The notes below the pieces were generated by a model that was not told the origin of the DNA, searched no databases, and saw only the letters and a list, made by a program, of their open reading frames with translations. Positions 1 through 5,341 of a DNA stretch of 5,942 nt are shown here, piece after piece. This stretch comes from Acidimicrobiaceae bacterium (GTDB taxonomy: Bacteria > Actinomycetota > Acidimicrobiia > Acidimicrobiales > Bog-793). The stretch is taken from positions 1 to 5,942 of the forward strand of contig DAHUZG010000185.1 in the NCBI GenBank assembly GCA_027306715.1, written 5' to 3'. The position numbers and the translations under genes were made by a program. Within the stretch, counting starts at the first letter, position 1; each line of letters starts with the position of its first letter.

Positions 1-434
1 ACCTCGTCGATTCGCGAGCCGACGGCGGCACGCGGCACGCCGTAGAGATCGGCGTGGAATCGCAGGTTCTGCTCGGCGGTGAGGTAGTTGTCGAGCGTGG
101 TGTCCTGGAAGACGAGGCCGATGCTGCGGCGGACCTCGTCGCGCTGGCGCACGACGTCGTAGCCGGCGACGACGGCTGTCCCGCCGCTCGGGCGGACGAG
201 GGTGCAGAGGATGCCGATCGTGGTCGACTTGCCGGCTCCGTTCGGTCCGAGGAAGCCGAACGTCTCGCCGGCATCCACCTCCACGTCGATGCCGCGCACC
301 GCCTCGACGTCGCCGAAGCGCTTCGTCAGCCCGCGGACGGCGACCGCCGGGAGATCGTCGCCGTGACCAGGTGCGTGAGCGCCCGCTGCGGCGCGCGGAA
401 CACCGTCGCCGCCCGCTGTGAGCCCCGAGGACAT
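1..434 (-). CDS. ABC-2-type exporter ATP-binding protein, DrrA-like (partial, C-terminus beyond window)
   Basis: This is the nucleotide-binding subunit of an ABC exporter, expected to hydrolyse ATP on the cytoplasmic face of a membrane permease. Only the first 144 codons are present. Seen: a roughly 30-residue Ala/Gly-rich N-terminal extension, then the start of the ATPase fold (VAVRGLTKRFGDVEAVRGID, residues 31-50), Walker A GPNGAGKST at 63-71, and the Q-loop glutamine at 110 within IGLVFQD. The stretch DTTLDNYLTAEQNLRFHADL after the Q-loop is typical of the daunorubicin-resistance/ABC-2 ATPase group. The signature motif, Walker B and H-loop lie outside the window. The ATG at 434 is the only plausible in-frame start, and no clear Shine-Dalgarno precedes it. 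The gene is divergent from uxaC. A permease partner would be expected left of the window (inference). Family is secure; the exported substrate is unknown. Confidence 0.93.
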   Translation of the reverse strand, partial: MSSGLTAGGDGVPRAAAGAHAPGHGDDLPAVAVRGLTKRFGDVEAVRGIDVEVDAGETFGFLGPNGAGKSTTIGILCTLVRPSGGTAVVAGYDVVRQRDEVRRSIGLVFQDTTLDNYLTAEQNLRFHADLYGVPRAAVGSRIDE

Positions 435-662
435 GACACGATCATGCCCGATCGCGCCCACCTCGGCCCCCCGCCGGCCCGAGGCGGCCACCTACCCGCT
501 CGCCTGCTCGCCAGATCGGTGGCGGGCGCCTCGTGGCCGCTTCTCCCGGCTATACCATCTGCTGGTGCACGCCGTCGACCTCGGCGGGAGCTAGGTGGAT
601 CTCACTGCGGGGCGGCTGCAGCCGCCGCCCCGCAGGCCGCGACGCCGCAGCACGACCTCGCC
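435..662. other. Divergent intergenic region between the ABC ATPase gene and uxaC
   Basis: This 228-base spacer must hold the promoters of both divergent genes. Seen: a short inverted repeat at the ABC start codon (432-446), a TATACC hexamer at 551-556 that could serve as a plus-strand -10 box but has no convincing -35 at the usual spacing, and the strong hairpin at 605-635. The overlapping complement TATAGC could serve the minus strand equally weakly. A 53-codon plus-strand frame (433-594) crosses most of the region, but I see no support for it as a gene. Confidence 0.6.
605..635. promoter_or_regulatory. 12-bp perfect hairpin with nested 16-bp palindrome in the uxaC leader
   Basis: CTGCGGGGCGGC (605-616) and GCCGCCCCGCAG (624-635) are perfect reverse complements around a 7-base loop. 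Nested inside is a perfect 16-bp palindrome, GGCGGCTGCAGCCGCC, at 611-626. The structure ends 27 bases before the uxaC ATG and is not followed by a T-run, so it is not a classical terminator. It could be a repressor operator (palindrome) or a leader RNA structure affecting uxaC expression. The structure is seen directly; its role is inferred. Confidence 0.5.
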
Positions 663-2066
663 ATGAGCAGGATCGAGCTGCACCCGGACCGGCTGCTCCC
701 CGCCGAGCCGGAGACGCGCCGGATCGCCGGGCGCCTCTACCATGCTGCACGCCATCTGCCGATCGTCTCGGCACACGGGCATGTCGAGGCGTCACTGCTC
801 GCCGAGGACAAGCCGTACTCGGATCCCGCGTCGCTGTTCGTCGTCGCGGATCACGTCGTCACCCGCCTGCTGCACGCCCACGGGGTCGACCTCGAGCGTC
901 TCGGGCTCGGACCGAAGAAGCCTCCGCCGAGGGAGATCTGGCGCACCTTGTGTGATCATTGGTGGGCTTTCCGTGGCACGCCGGCTCGGGAGTGGCTCGA
1001 GGCGGAGCTCGTCGAGGTCTTCGGCGTCTCGCTGCGCCCCGCGCCCGAGACAGCGGACCGGCTCTACGACGAGCTGTCGGACAAGCTCCTCCAGCCGGAG
1101 CTCCGGCCGCGCGCCCTTTACCGGCGGTTCGGTGTCGAGGTCCTCGCCACGACCGACGATCCCGCCGGCGACCTCGCCGCCCACATCGCCCTCGCTGCCG
1201 ACCCGACGTTCTCCGGCCGCGTCGTGCCGACCTTCCGGCCCGACCGCTACCTCGATCCGGGCGAGGTCGGGTTCGCCGCTGGCGTCGCTGCTCTCGCCGG
1301 CGCGGCCGGCATCGACACCGGCAGCTACGAGGGCTACATCGCGGCACTCGAGCAGCGCCGCGGCTTCTTCGCCGCCTGCGGAGCGACCTCGAGCGACCAC
1401 GGGACGCCGGAGGCGGCGGCGATCCCGCTGCCTGCCGCCGAGGCGTCCCGGATCTACCGTGCGGCGCTGGCGGGCGGAGCCGTGCCGAAGGAAACGGCCG
1501 CCTTCCGCCGCCACATGCTCTGCGAGATGGCGCGCATGTCGTGCGACGACGGCCTCGTCATGCAGCTGCACCCGGGAGTGCTGCGCAATCATCACACGGC
1601 CACCTGGCGCGCCGCCGGCTCCGACGGCGGCCACGACATCCCGCTCGCCACCGAGTACACCCGCTCGCTGCGACCGCTGCTCGAGCGCTACGGCACCCAT
1701 CCGCGCTTCCGCATCGTCGTCTTCACCCTCGACGAGTCCACGCTCAGCCGCGAGCTGGCGCCGCTCGCCGGCTTCTACCCCTCGCTCTACCTCGGTGCGC
1801 CGTGGTGGTTCCTCGACACGCCCGGGGCGATGCGCCGCTACCGGACGGCGGTCACCGACAGCGCCGGCTTCTACAAGACGTCGGGGTTCGTCGACGACGC
1901 CCGGGTGCTGTGCTCGATCCCGGCGCGCCACGATGTCGCCCGGCGCTGCGACGCCGCCTACCTCGCCCGCCTCGTGGCCGAGCACCGCCTGCCCGAGGAG
2001 GAGGCGCTCGAGGTGGCGACCGAGCTGGCCTACGGTCTCCCGCGCCGGGTGTTCCGGCTGGCATGA
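663..2066 (+). CDS. uxaC: Glucuronate (uronate) isomerase, UxaC family
   Basis: This protein is predicted to isomerise D-glucuronate to D-fructuronate, and possibly D-galacturonate to D-tagaturonate, in the cytoplasm as the first step of hexuronate catabolism. It is a TIM-barrel enzyme of the amidohydrolase superfamily. At 467 residues it matches the family's usual length. Seen: the metal-ligand His pair in SAHGHVE (H38, H40), TTDDPAGDL at 163-171, RVVPTFRPDRYLD at 186-198, SDHGTPE near 244-250, MQLHPGVLRNHH at 300-311 with H303, and a C-terminal LGAPWWFLDTPGAM block at 377-390. These match the family landmarks (HCH, TTDDP, PTFRPD, MQLH-G-LRN, WWF). The HGH version of the first motif marks a divergent subgroup. 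The ATG at 663 gives the right length, but no Shine-Dalgarno is evident, and no in-frame start lies just upstream. No uxaB, uxuA or kinase gene is in the window. Confidence 0.93.
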   Translation: MSRIELHPDRLLPAEPETRRIAGRLYHAARHLPIVSAHGHVEASLLAEDKPYSDPASLFVVADHVVTRLLHAHGVDLERLGLGPKKPPPREIWRTLCDHWWAFRGTPAREWLEAELVEVFGVSLRPAPETADRLYDELSDKLLQPELRPRALYRRFGVEVLATTDDPAGDLAAHIALAADPTFSGRVVPTFRPDRYLDPGEVGFAAGVAALAGAAGIDTGSYEGYIAALEQRRGFFAACGATSSDHGTPEAAAIPLPAAEASRIYRAALAGGAVPKETAAFRRHMLCEMARMSCDDGLVMQLHPGVLRNHHTATWRAAGSDGGHDIPLATEYTRSLRPLLERYGTHPRFRIVVFTLDESTLSRELAPLAGFYPSLYLGAPWWFLDTPGAMRRYRTAVTDSAGFYKTSGFVDDARVLCSIPARHDVARRCDAAYLARLVAEHRLPEEEALEVATELAYGLPRRVFRLA

Positions 2067-2074
2067 TCTCCCGG

Positions 2075-2105
2075 CGGCGCCTCCCGTTCCCCTCAGGAGG
2101 CGCCG
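2075..2105. terminator. Hairpin in the convergent junction, likely bidirectional terminator
   Basis: CGGCGCCTCC (2075-2084) pairs perfectly with GGAGGCGCCG (2096-2105) around an 11-base loop, 8 bases after the uxaC stop. It lies between two converging genes and is symmetric, so it could end transcription from either side. There is no T-run on either strand, so intrinsic termination in the E. coli sense is not certain; actinobacterial terminators often lack a T-run. Confidence 0.55.
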
Positions 2106-2115
2106 TGGCGGCAGG

Positions 2116-2147
2116 GCTGCTCGCCGCCTCAGGCGCCGGCGAGCAGC
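2116..2147. terminator. Second hairpin, spanning the stop codon of the ThDP enzyme gene
   Basis: GCTGCTCGCCG (2116-2126) and CGGCGAGCAGC (2137-2147) form an 11-bp perfect stem with a 10-base loop. The loop contains the minus-strand stop codon (2129-2131), so one arm encodes the last residues of the protein. It may act as a terminator or as a 3'-end stabiliser for the minus-strand transcript. It lies only 10 bases from the neighbouring hairpin at 2075-2105. No T-run follows. Confidence 0.5.
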
Positions 2148-3865
2148 ACGTCGATCGTCGCGCAGCGTCCGGCGTCGACGGCCTCGAGGGCTCTGTCGAT
2201 CGCCGGGGCGAGCTCGGCGCAGGAGCTGACGCGCTCACCGTGGCCGCCGCACACCGCCGCCAGAACAGCGAAGTCCGGGGAGGCCGAGAAGCGCGTGGCG
2301 ACGGCGTCGCCTGCCGCTTGGGACAGGCCGTCGGGGTACAGATCGAAGACCGGCTGCCTGCTCGCCCGGTAGCCGCGGTTGTTCAGCACGACGGCGAGGA
2401 ACGGTGCCCGCGCCTCGTCGGCGAGCATGAAGGCGGCGAGCGGCTGGCCGAACATGAAGGCGCCGTCGCCGACCACGGCGACGGCCCTTCGCGAGCGGTC
2501 GGCGAGCTTGACCCCCACCGCCGCGCCGAGCGACCAGCCGAGGCCGGGGGCTCCCGCCGAGAACAAGGTCCCCGGCAGGTCGCGGTCGAGGTGGGCGACC
2601 ACCGCCGCCTTGTTCGTCACCGACTCGTCGAGCACCGCGTCCTCGAGCGAGAGGGCGCCGCTGAGCGCCGCCATCACGTCCGCCGCGCTCGGCGGCGCCG
2701 ACGGATCGGCCACCGGTCCCGCCGGCGGTCCCCCCCGTCCTGCCGAGAGCGTGGCGCTGCGAGCCGCCCACCGCTGCTGAAGGGCGGGATCGTCCTCGCC
2801 GGCTCCACGCAGCGCCGCAAGGAGGCTCTTCAGCGCGAGACGCGAGCGGGCCGTGATCGAGATGTCGACAGGAAAGCTCCACAACGGGATGTCGGCGTGC
2901 AGAGGGTCGTGATCGATCTGGACGACGGTCGCAGCAGCCGGCGGGCCGGCCTGTGACGGGATCCACGGCACGACGCAGTCGACGACAAGGACGGCGTCGG
3001 CCTCCCCGAGGGCGGCGCGGGCGGCCTCGGTCGAGCGCAACAGCAGCGGGTGGCGCCACGAGCAGTTGACCGCCTCCTGGCGGCCGAGCACCGGCGCTCC
3101 GAGCAGCTCCATGAGCTCGGTCAGCGCTGGCACGGCGGCGGGGTCACGTCCGAGGCGCGACGTCACGATCACCGGCCTCTCGGCGCCGGCGAGGACGGCG
3201 GCTGCCGCCGCCAGCGCGTCGGGGTCGGCGGCCGGAGCGCTCACCGGCGCGTAGCCCTGCGGCAGGTCCGTCGGCGACAGCACCGCCGGCTCCATCAGCA
3301 CCTCGCGGGCGATCATCAGGTAGGTGGGCCCGGTCGGGGACGACCGCGCCACCTGAAGGGCGCGCCCGACGGCGCGGGCGGCGACGTCGGCGCGGGGGAT
3401 CTCCTGGGCCCACTTCACGTAGTTGCGCACGATGCCGATCTGGTCCGGCTCGTCCTGCTGCCAGTGGATGTCGTTCGACTTGCCGCCGGGCACCGACCCG
3501 TCCACGGTGTAGGGGGCCTTGCCGGCAAGGATCACGACCCCGGCGTGGTCCCGCTGGGCGTCGTGCAGCATCGCACCGAGGTTCTGGGTGCCGAGGTCGA
3601 CGTGGACGACGACGACCTGAGGATCGCCGGTGGCCTGGAAGTAGCCGTGGGCAGCAGCAAGGGCGGCGCTCTCGTGGGTGCAGGTAAGGATCTCCGGGCA
3701 CGGCGCTCCCCGCTTCGCCAACGTCAGAACCGCCTCCTGCAGGGGAGCGGTGTCGGTGCCGGGATTGAAGAAGACGTACCGCACTCCCTGCTCGGCGAAG
3801 AGGGCGAGCAGGAGCTCCGCCGTCGTCGCCGGCAGCGAGAGCGGCGGACGGGCTGGTGCGGGCAC
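2129..3865 (-). CDS. Thiamine-diphosphate-dependent enzyme, benzoylformate decarboxylase/acetolactate synthase-like
   Basis: This 578-residue protein has the full three-domain layout of ThDP 2-oxoacid decarboxylases and synthases: an N-terminal pyrimidine-binding domain (about 12-190), a central domain (about 210-350) and a C-terminal pyrophosphate-binding domain (about 390-570). Seen: NPGT at 34-37; the catalytic Glu in THESAALAAAHG (E65); VVHVDLGTQNLGAML, whose H88 aligns by eye with His70 of benzoylformate decarboxylase; and the ThDP motif from GDG at 466-468 to NN at 495-496 with 26 residues between. The central region has DCVVPWIPSQ at 296-305, where I find no equivalent of the second active-site His of benzoylformate decarboxylase. 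There is no neighbouring acetolactate synthase small subunit, so a role as IlvB is unlikely. The GTG start at 3865 is supported by AGGAG six bases upstream. The reaction is most likely decarboxylation or carboligation of a 2-oxoacid; the substrate is unknown. Confidence 0.9.
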   Translation of the reverse strand: MPAPARPPLSLPATTAELLLALFAEQGVRYVFFNPGTDTAPLQEAVLTLAKRGAPCPEILTCTHESAALAAAHGYFQATGDPQVVVVHVDLGTQNLGAMLHDAQRDHAGVVILAGKAPYTVDGSVPGGKSNDIHWQQDEPDQIGIVRNYVKWAQEIPRADVAARAVGRALQVARSSPTGPTYLMIAREVLMEPAVLSPTDLPQGYAPVSAPAADPDALAAAAAVLAGAERPVIVTSRLGRDPAAVPALTELMELLGAPVLGRQEAVNCSWRHPLLLRSTEAARAALGEADAVLVVDCVVPWIPSQAGPPAAATVVQIDHDPLHADIPLWSFPVDISITARSRLALKSLLAALRGAGEDDPALQQRWAARSATLSAGRGGPPAGPVADPSAPPSAADVMAALSGALSLEDAVLDESVTNKAAVVAHLDRDLPGTLFSAGAPGLGWSLGAAVGVKLADRSRRAVAVVGDGAFMFGQPLAAFMLADEARAPFLAVVLNNRGYRASRQPVFDLYPDGLSQAAGDAVATRFSASPDFAVLAAVCGGHGERVSSCAELAPAIDRALEAVDAGRCATIDVLLAGA

Positions 3866-3871
3866 GTCTGG

Positions 3872-3880
3872 CTCCTCTCC
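3872..3880 (-). promoter_or_regulatory. Shine-Dalgarno fixing the GTG start of the ThDP enzyme gene
   Basis: On the minus strand GGAGAGGAG ends six bases before the GTG at 3865. It is the clearest ribosome-binding site among the minus-strand genes and supports the GTG over any internal start. Confidence 0.75.
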
Positions 3881-3977
3881 CCGCCGGATGCACGTCCGCT
3901 CTGCCGAGCCAAAGGAGGCGGGCGGTCCGCGCCGGGCGGTCTGCGTCGGGCGGCGGCGATGGTAGCGGGCTCGCTCC

Positions 3978-3999
3978 CCGCCGGCGAGCCGGCCGGCGG
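3978..3999. terminator. GC hairpin just after the dCTP deaminase stop codon
   Basis: CCGCCGGC (3978-3985) and GCCGGCGG (3992-3999) form a perfect 8-bp stem with a 6-base loop, five bases past the deaminase stop on the minus strand. The flanks could extend the stem through a small bulge. No T-run follows. It may weaken read-through into the ThDP gene, whose start lies about 110 bases further on. The rest of the 139-base gap shows nothing else I can support. Confidence 0.35.
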
Positions 4000-4004
4000 C
4001 GGGC

Positions 4005-5138
4005 TCAGCTCCGGGAGCGGCCGAAGTACTTGGAGAGGGTCTCGTCCTGCTGCTGGTAAGAGGAGCCGATGCCCGATCCGTAAAGGGACTGCGGCTCGGC
4101 GAGCATCCGCTGGAAGGTGAGCCTGCAGACCCGCTGGCTGTCCTCGATCATGAACTCGATGTCGTGGGCGCGCACCTCGAGGGCGGCCCGCGAGCCGCAC
4201 AGTCCCGCCGCCGGGTCGTAGCCGAAGCCGGGGTCGAAGAAGCCCGCGTAGTGCGTGCGCAGCTCCCCGCTCGTCGGGTCGTAGGCCGTCATCTCCGCCG
4301 AGACACCGGGCGGGATCACCACCGCCTCGTCGGACATGAGCAGGTAGAACTTGCGAGGGATGAGCACCAGCCGGTTGCCCTCCTCGCTTCGCACCGGCTC
4401 CCAGTAGGCGTCGGCGTCGACGGGCCGGCGCGCCGTGAGGTCGAGCAACGGGGCACCCTCCCGGGCCCGGTAGCCGACGTGGCGGGCGTCGTCGCCACGC
4501 AGGTCCAACCCGAGAAAGAGCCCGTCGGCGAGGTGCAGCTCGTCACCCGGCACCGGCTCCTGGCGGCGGAAGAGCAGGGGCGAGGTGGCGTGGAACTCGG
4601 TCAGCTCCTCGTCGGTCATGTCCGGGCGTCCCGTCAGCAGCCGCAGCTGGTTGAGGCTCAGGTCCTCGCGGACGCGCACGGCGAACGAGAGCGGTACGAC
4701 CTCGAGCCACAGCGGGCCGTGGTAGCCGGCGGCGATCTCGTCGAAGCGGTGGCCGCGGTCGGTGATGACACGGGTGAAGACGTCGACGCGCCCGGTCGAG
4801 CTCTTCGGGTTGGCCTTGGCCCGCAGGTCCGGCGGGAGGGCGAGGCGCTCCTTGAGCTCGATCAGGTAGGGCCTGCCGATCTCGAGCACCGCTCCCCCGC
4901 CGCGCAGGTCGAGCTGGTCGAAGGTGTAGTGCTCGAGCTTCTCCTTTACCGTCGACTCGCCGGGAAGGAAGCTGCAGCGGACCCGGTGCGCGATCTCGCC
5001 GAGCCGCAGGTCGAGGCTCGCCGGCTGGAGGTTCGACGCCGGGATCGTGAAGCGGCCGGCGTCGATCACGCCCTCGCCGATCGCCTGGCGCAGCATCCAG
5101 TCGGGGAGCACGCCACGGCTCGCTGGCGCGAGGCTCAC
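4005..5138 (-). CDS. dcd: dCTP deaminase, double-domain long form
   Basis: This enzyme is predicted to deaminate dCTP to dUTP, the precursor of dUMP for thymidylate synthesis, in the cytoplasm. From the GTG at 5138 it has 377 residues, about twice the classical dCTP deaminase, and matches the long tandem form (Pfam DCD, PF06559). Residues below are numbered from that GTG. Half one: SRGVLPDWM near the start, QPASLDLRLG at 38-47, NPKSSTGRVDVFTRV at 110-124 (the SSxGR active-site motif), and LWLEVVPL with E146. Half two: FFDPGFGYDP at 300-309, ALEVRAHD with E321, and QRVCRLTF at 335-342. The C-terminus has SSYQQQDETLSKYF at 359-372, like the nucleotide-covering tail of the family. I chose the GTG at 5138 because GGGGG lies five bases upstream and family members begin just before the (T/R)G-(V/I)-LPD segment; a GTG at 5207 is also open. 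The gene is divergent from the amidohydrolase gene and 139 bases upstream of the ThDP gene. Confidence 0.9.
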   Translation of the reverse strand: MSLAPASRGVLPDWMLRQAIGEGVIDAGRFTIPASNLQPASLDLRLGEIAHRVRCSFLPGESTVKEKLEHYTFDQLDLRGGGAVLEIGRPYLIELKERLALPPDLRAKANPKSSTGRVDVFTRVITDRGHRFDEIAAGYHGPLWLEVVPLSFAVRVREDLSLNQLRLLTGRPDMTDEELTEFHATSPLLFRRQEPVPGDELHLADGLFLGLDLRGDDARHVGYRAREGAPLLDLTARRPVDADAYWEPVRSEEGNRLVLIPRKFYLLMSDEAVVIPPGVSAEMTAYDPTSGELRTHYAGFFDPGFGYDPAAGLCGSRAALEVRAHDIEFMIEDSQRVCRLTFQRMLAEPQSLYGSGIGSSYQQQDETLSKYFGRSRS

Positions 5139-5145
5139 CGTGACC

Positions 5146-5165
5146 CCCGGTACGGCGCCCGGTAC
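5146..5165. repeat. Tandem 8-bp direct repeat in the dcd leader
   Basis: CCCGGTAC occurs at 5146-5153 and again at 5158-5165. The copy nearer the gene overlaps the G-run proposed as the dcd Shine-Dalgarno. The spacing of about one helical turn would suit a dimeric regulator, but two 8-mers in GC-rich DNA can also arise by chance. Confidence 0.3.
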
Positions 5166-5326
5166 ACCGAAGGTGGCGCGAGGAGGAGCATCGCCACAGC
5201 AAAGCACGCCCGGAGCACGCCGGGCCGAGGGACCGGCTCGGGGCCAGCGCAGCCGTGGCGACGGCGGCCTCCGCGGGCTACGTTCGACCTCTCACGATTC
5301 GGTACGTGTGTCCCGCAGGGGCTCGC

Positions 5327-5332
5327 AGGAGG
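5327..5332 (+). promoter_or_regulatory. Shine-Dalgarno of the amidohydrolase gene
   Basis: A perfect AGGAGG lies nine bases before the GTG at 5342. It supports that GTG over the in-frame ATG at 5354, which would be 21 bases away. Confidence 0.75.
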
Positions 5333-5341
5333 GAGACCGCC

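Larger units (their letters stand above)
5139..5341. other. Divergent intergenic region between dcd and the amidohydrolase gene
   Basis: This 203-base spacer should carry promoters for both divergent genes. Seen: two copies of CCCGGTAC (5146-5153 and 5158-5165, 12-base period), two copies of AGCACGCC (5203-5210 and 5214-5221, 11-base period), and an inverted repeat GCCCGG-N6-CCGGGC (5208-5213, 5220-5225). A less GC-rich patch lies at about 5279-5310, with TTCGAC at 5283-5288 and TACGTG at 5303-5308, but the 14-base spacing is too short for a confident sigma-70-type promoter. Confidence 0.45.

Noticed and set aside
433..594. A 53-codon plus-strand frame in the divergent spacer, ATG to TAG
   Set aside because: It has no proper Shine-Dalgarno (GAGG only two bases from the ATG), no recognisable domain, and it overlaps the ABC start. 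Open frames of this size are expected by chance in such GC-rich DNA.
54..662. Open in-frame extension upstream of uxaC on the plus strand, reaching position 54
   Set aside because: It is antisense to the ABC ATPase gene, adds about 200 residues unlike any UxaC N-terminus, and the protein from 663 already has the family's length.
792..1985. A long minus-strand frame antisense to uxaC
   Set aside because: It is a low-complexity Arg/Gly/Val-rich translation with no motif, a usual artefact opposite a GC-rich gene.
742..2229. A long plus-strand frame inside uxaC, rich in Arg, Ser and Pro
   Set aside because: Its composition is that of an out-of-frame reading of a high-GC gene, and the uxaC frame has clear family motifs throughout.
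959..2956. A 665-codon plus-strand frame crossing uxaC, the convergent junction and the ThDP gene
   Set aside because: It overlaps two genes with firm domain evidence and crosses both hairpins; its translation is Arg/Pro-rich with no recognisable domain.
2129..3865. Calling the ThDP enzyme ilvB (acetolactate synthase large subunit)
   Set aside because: There is no regulatory subunit gene beside it, and the active-site context (H88 in VVHVDLGTQN, VPWIPSQ) is closer to the decarboxylase-like branch.
3050..4120. A plus-strand frame antisense to the ThDP gene and the 3' end of dcd
   Set aside because: It shows no domain and is Arg/Gly/Val-biased; the opposite strand carries the well-supported ThDP enzyme.
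5139..5207. A 23-residue longer N-terminus for dcd starting at the GTG at 5207
   Set aside because: The added residues are unlike the family, and the GTG at 5138 has a G-run at a suitable distance. It is not fully excluded.
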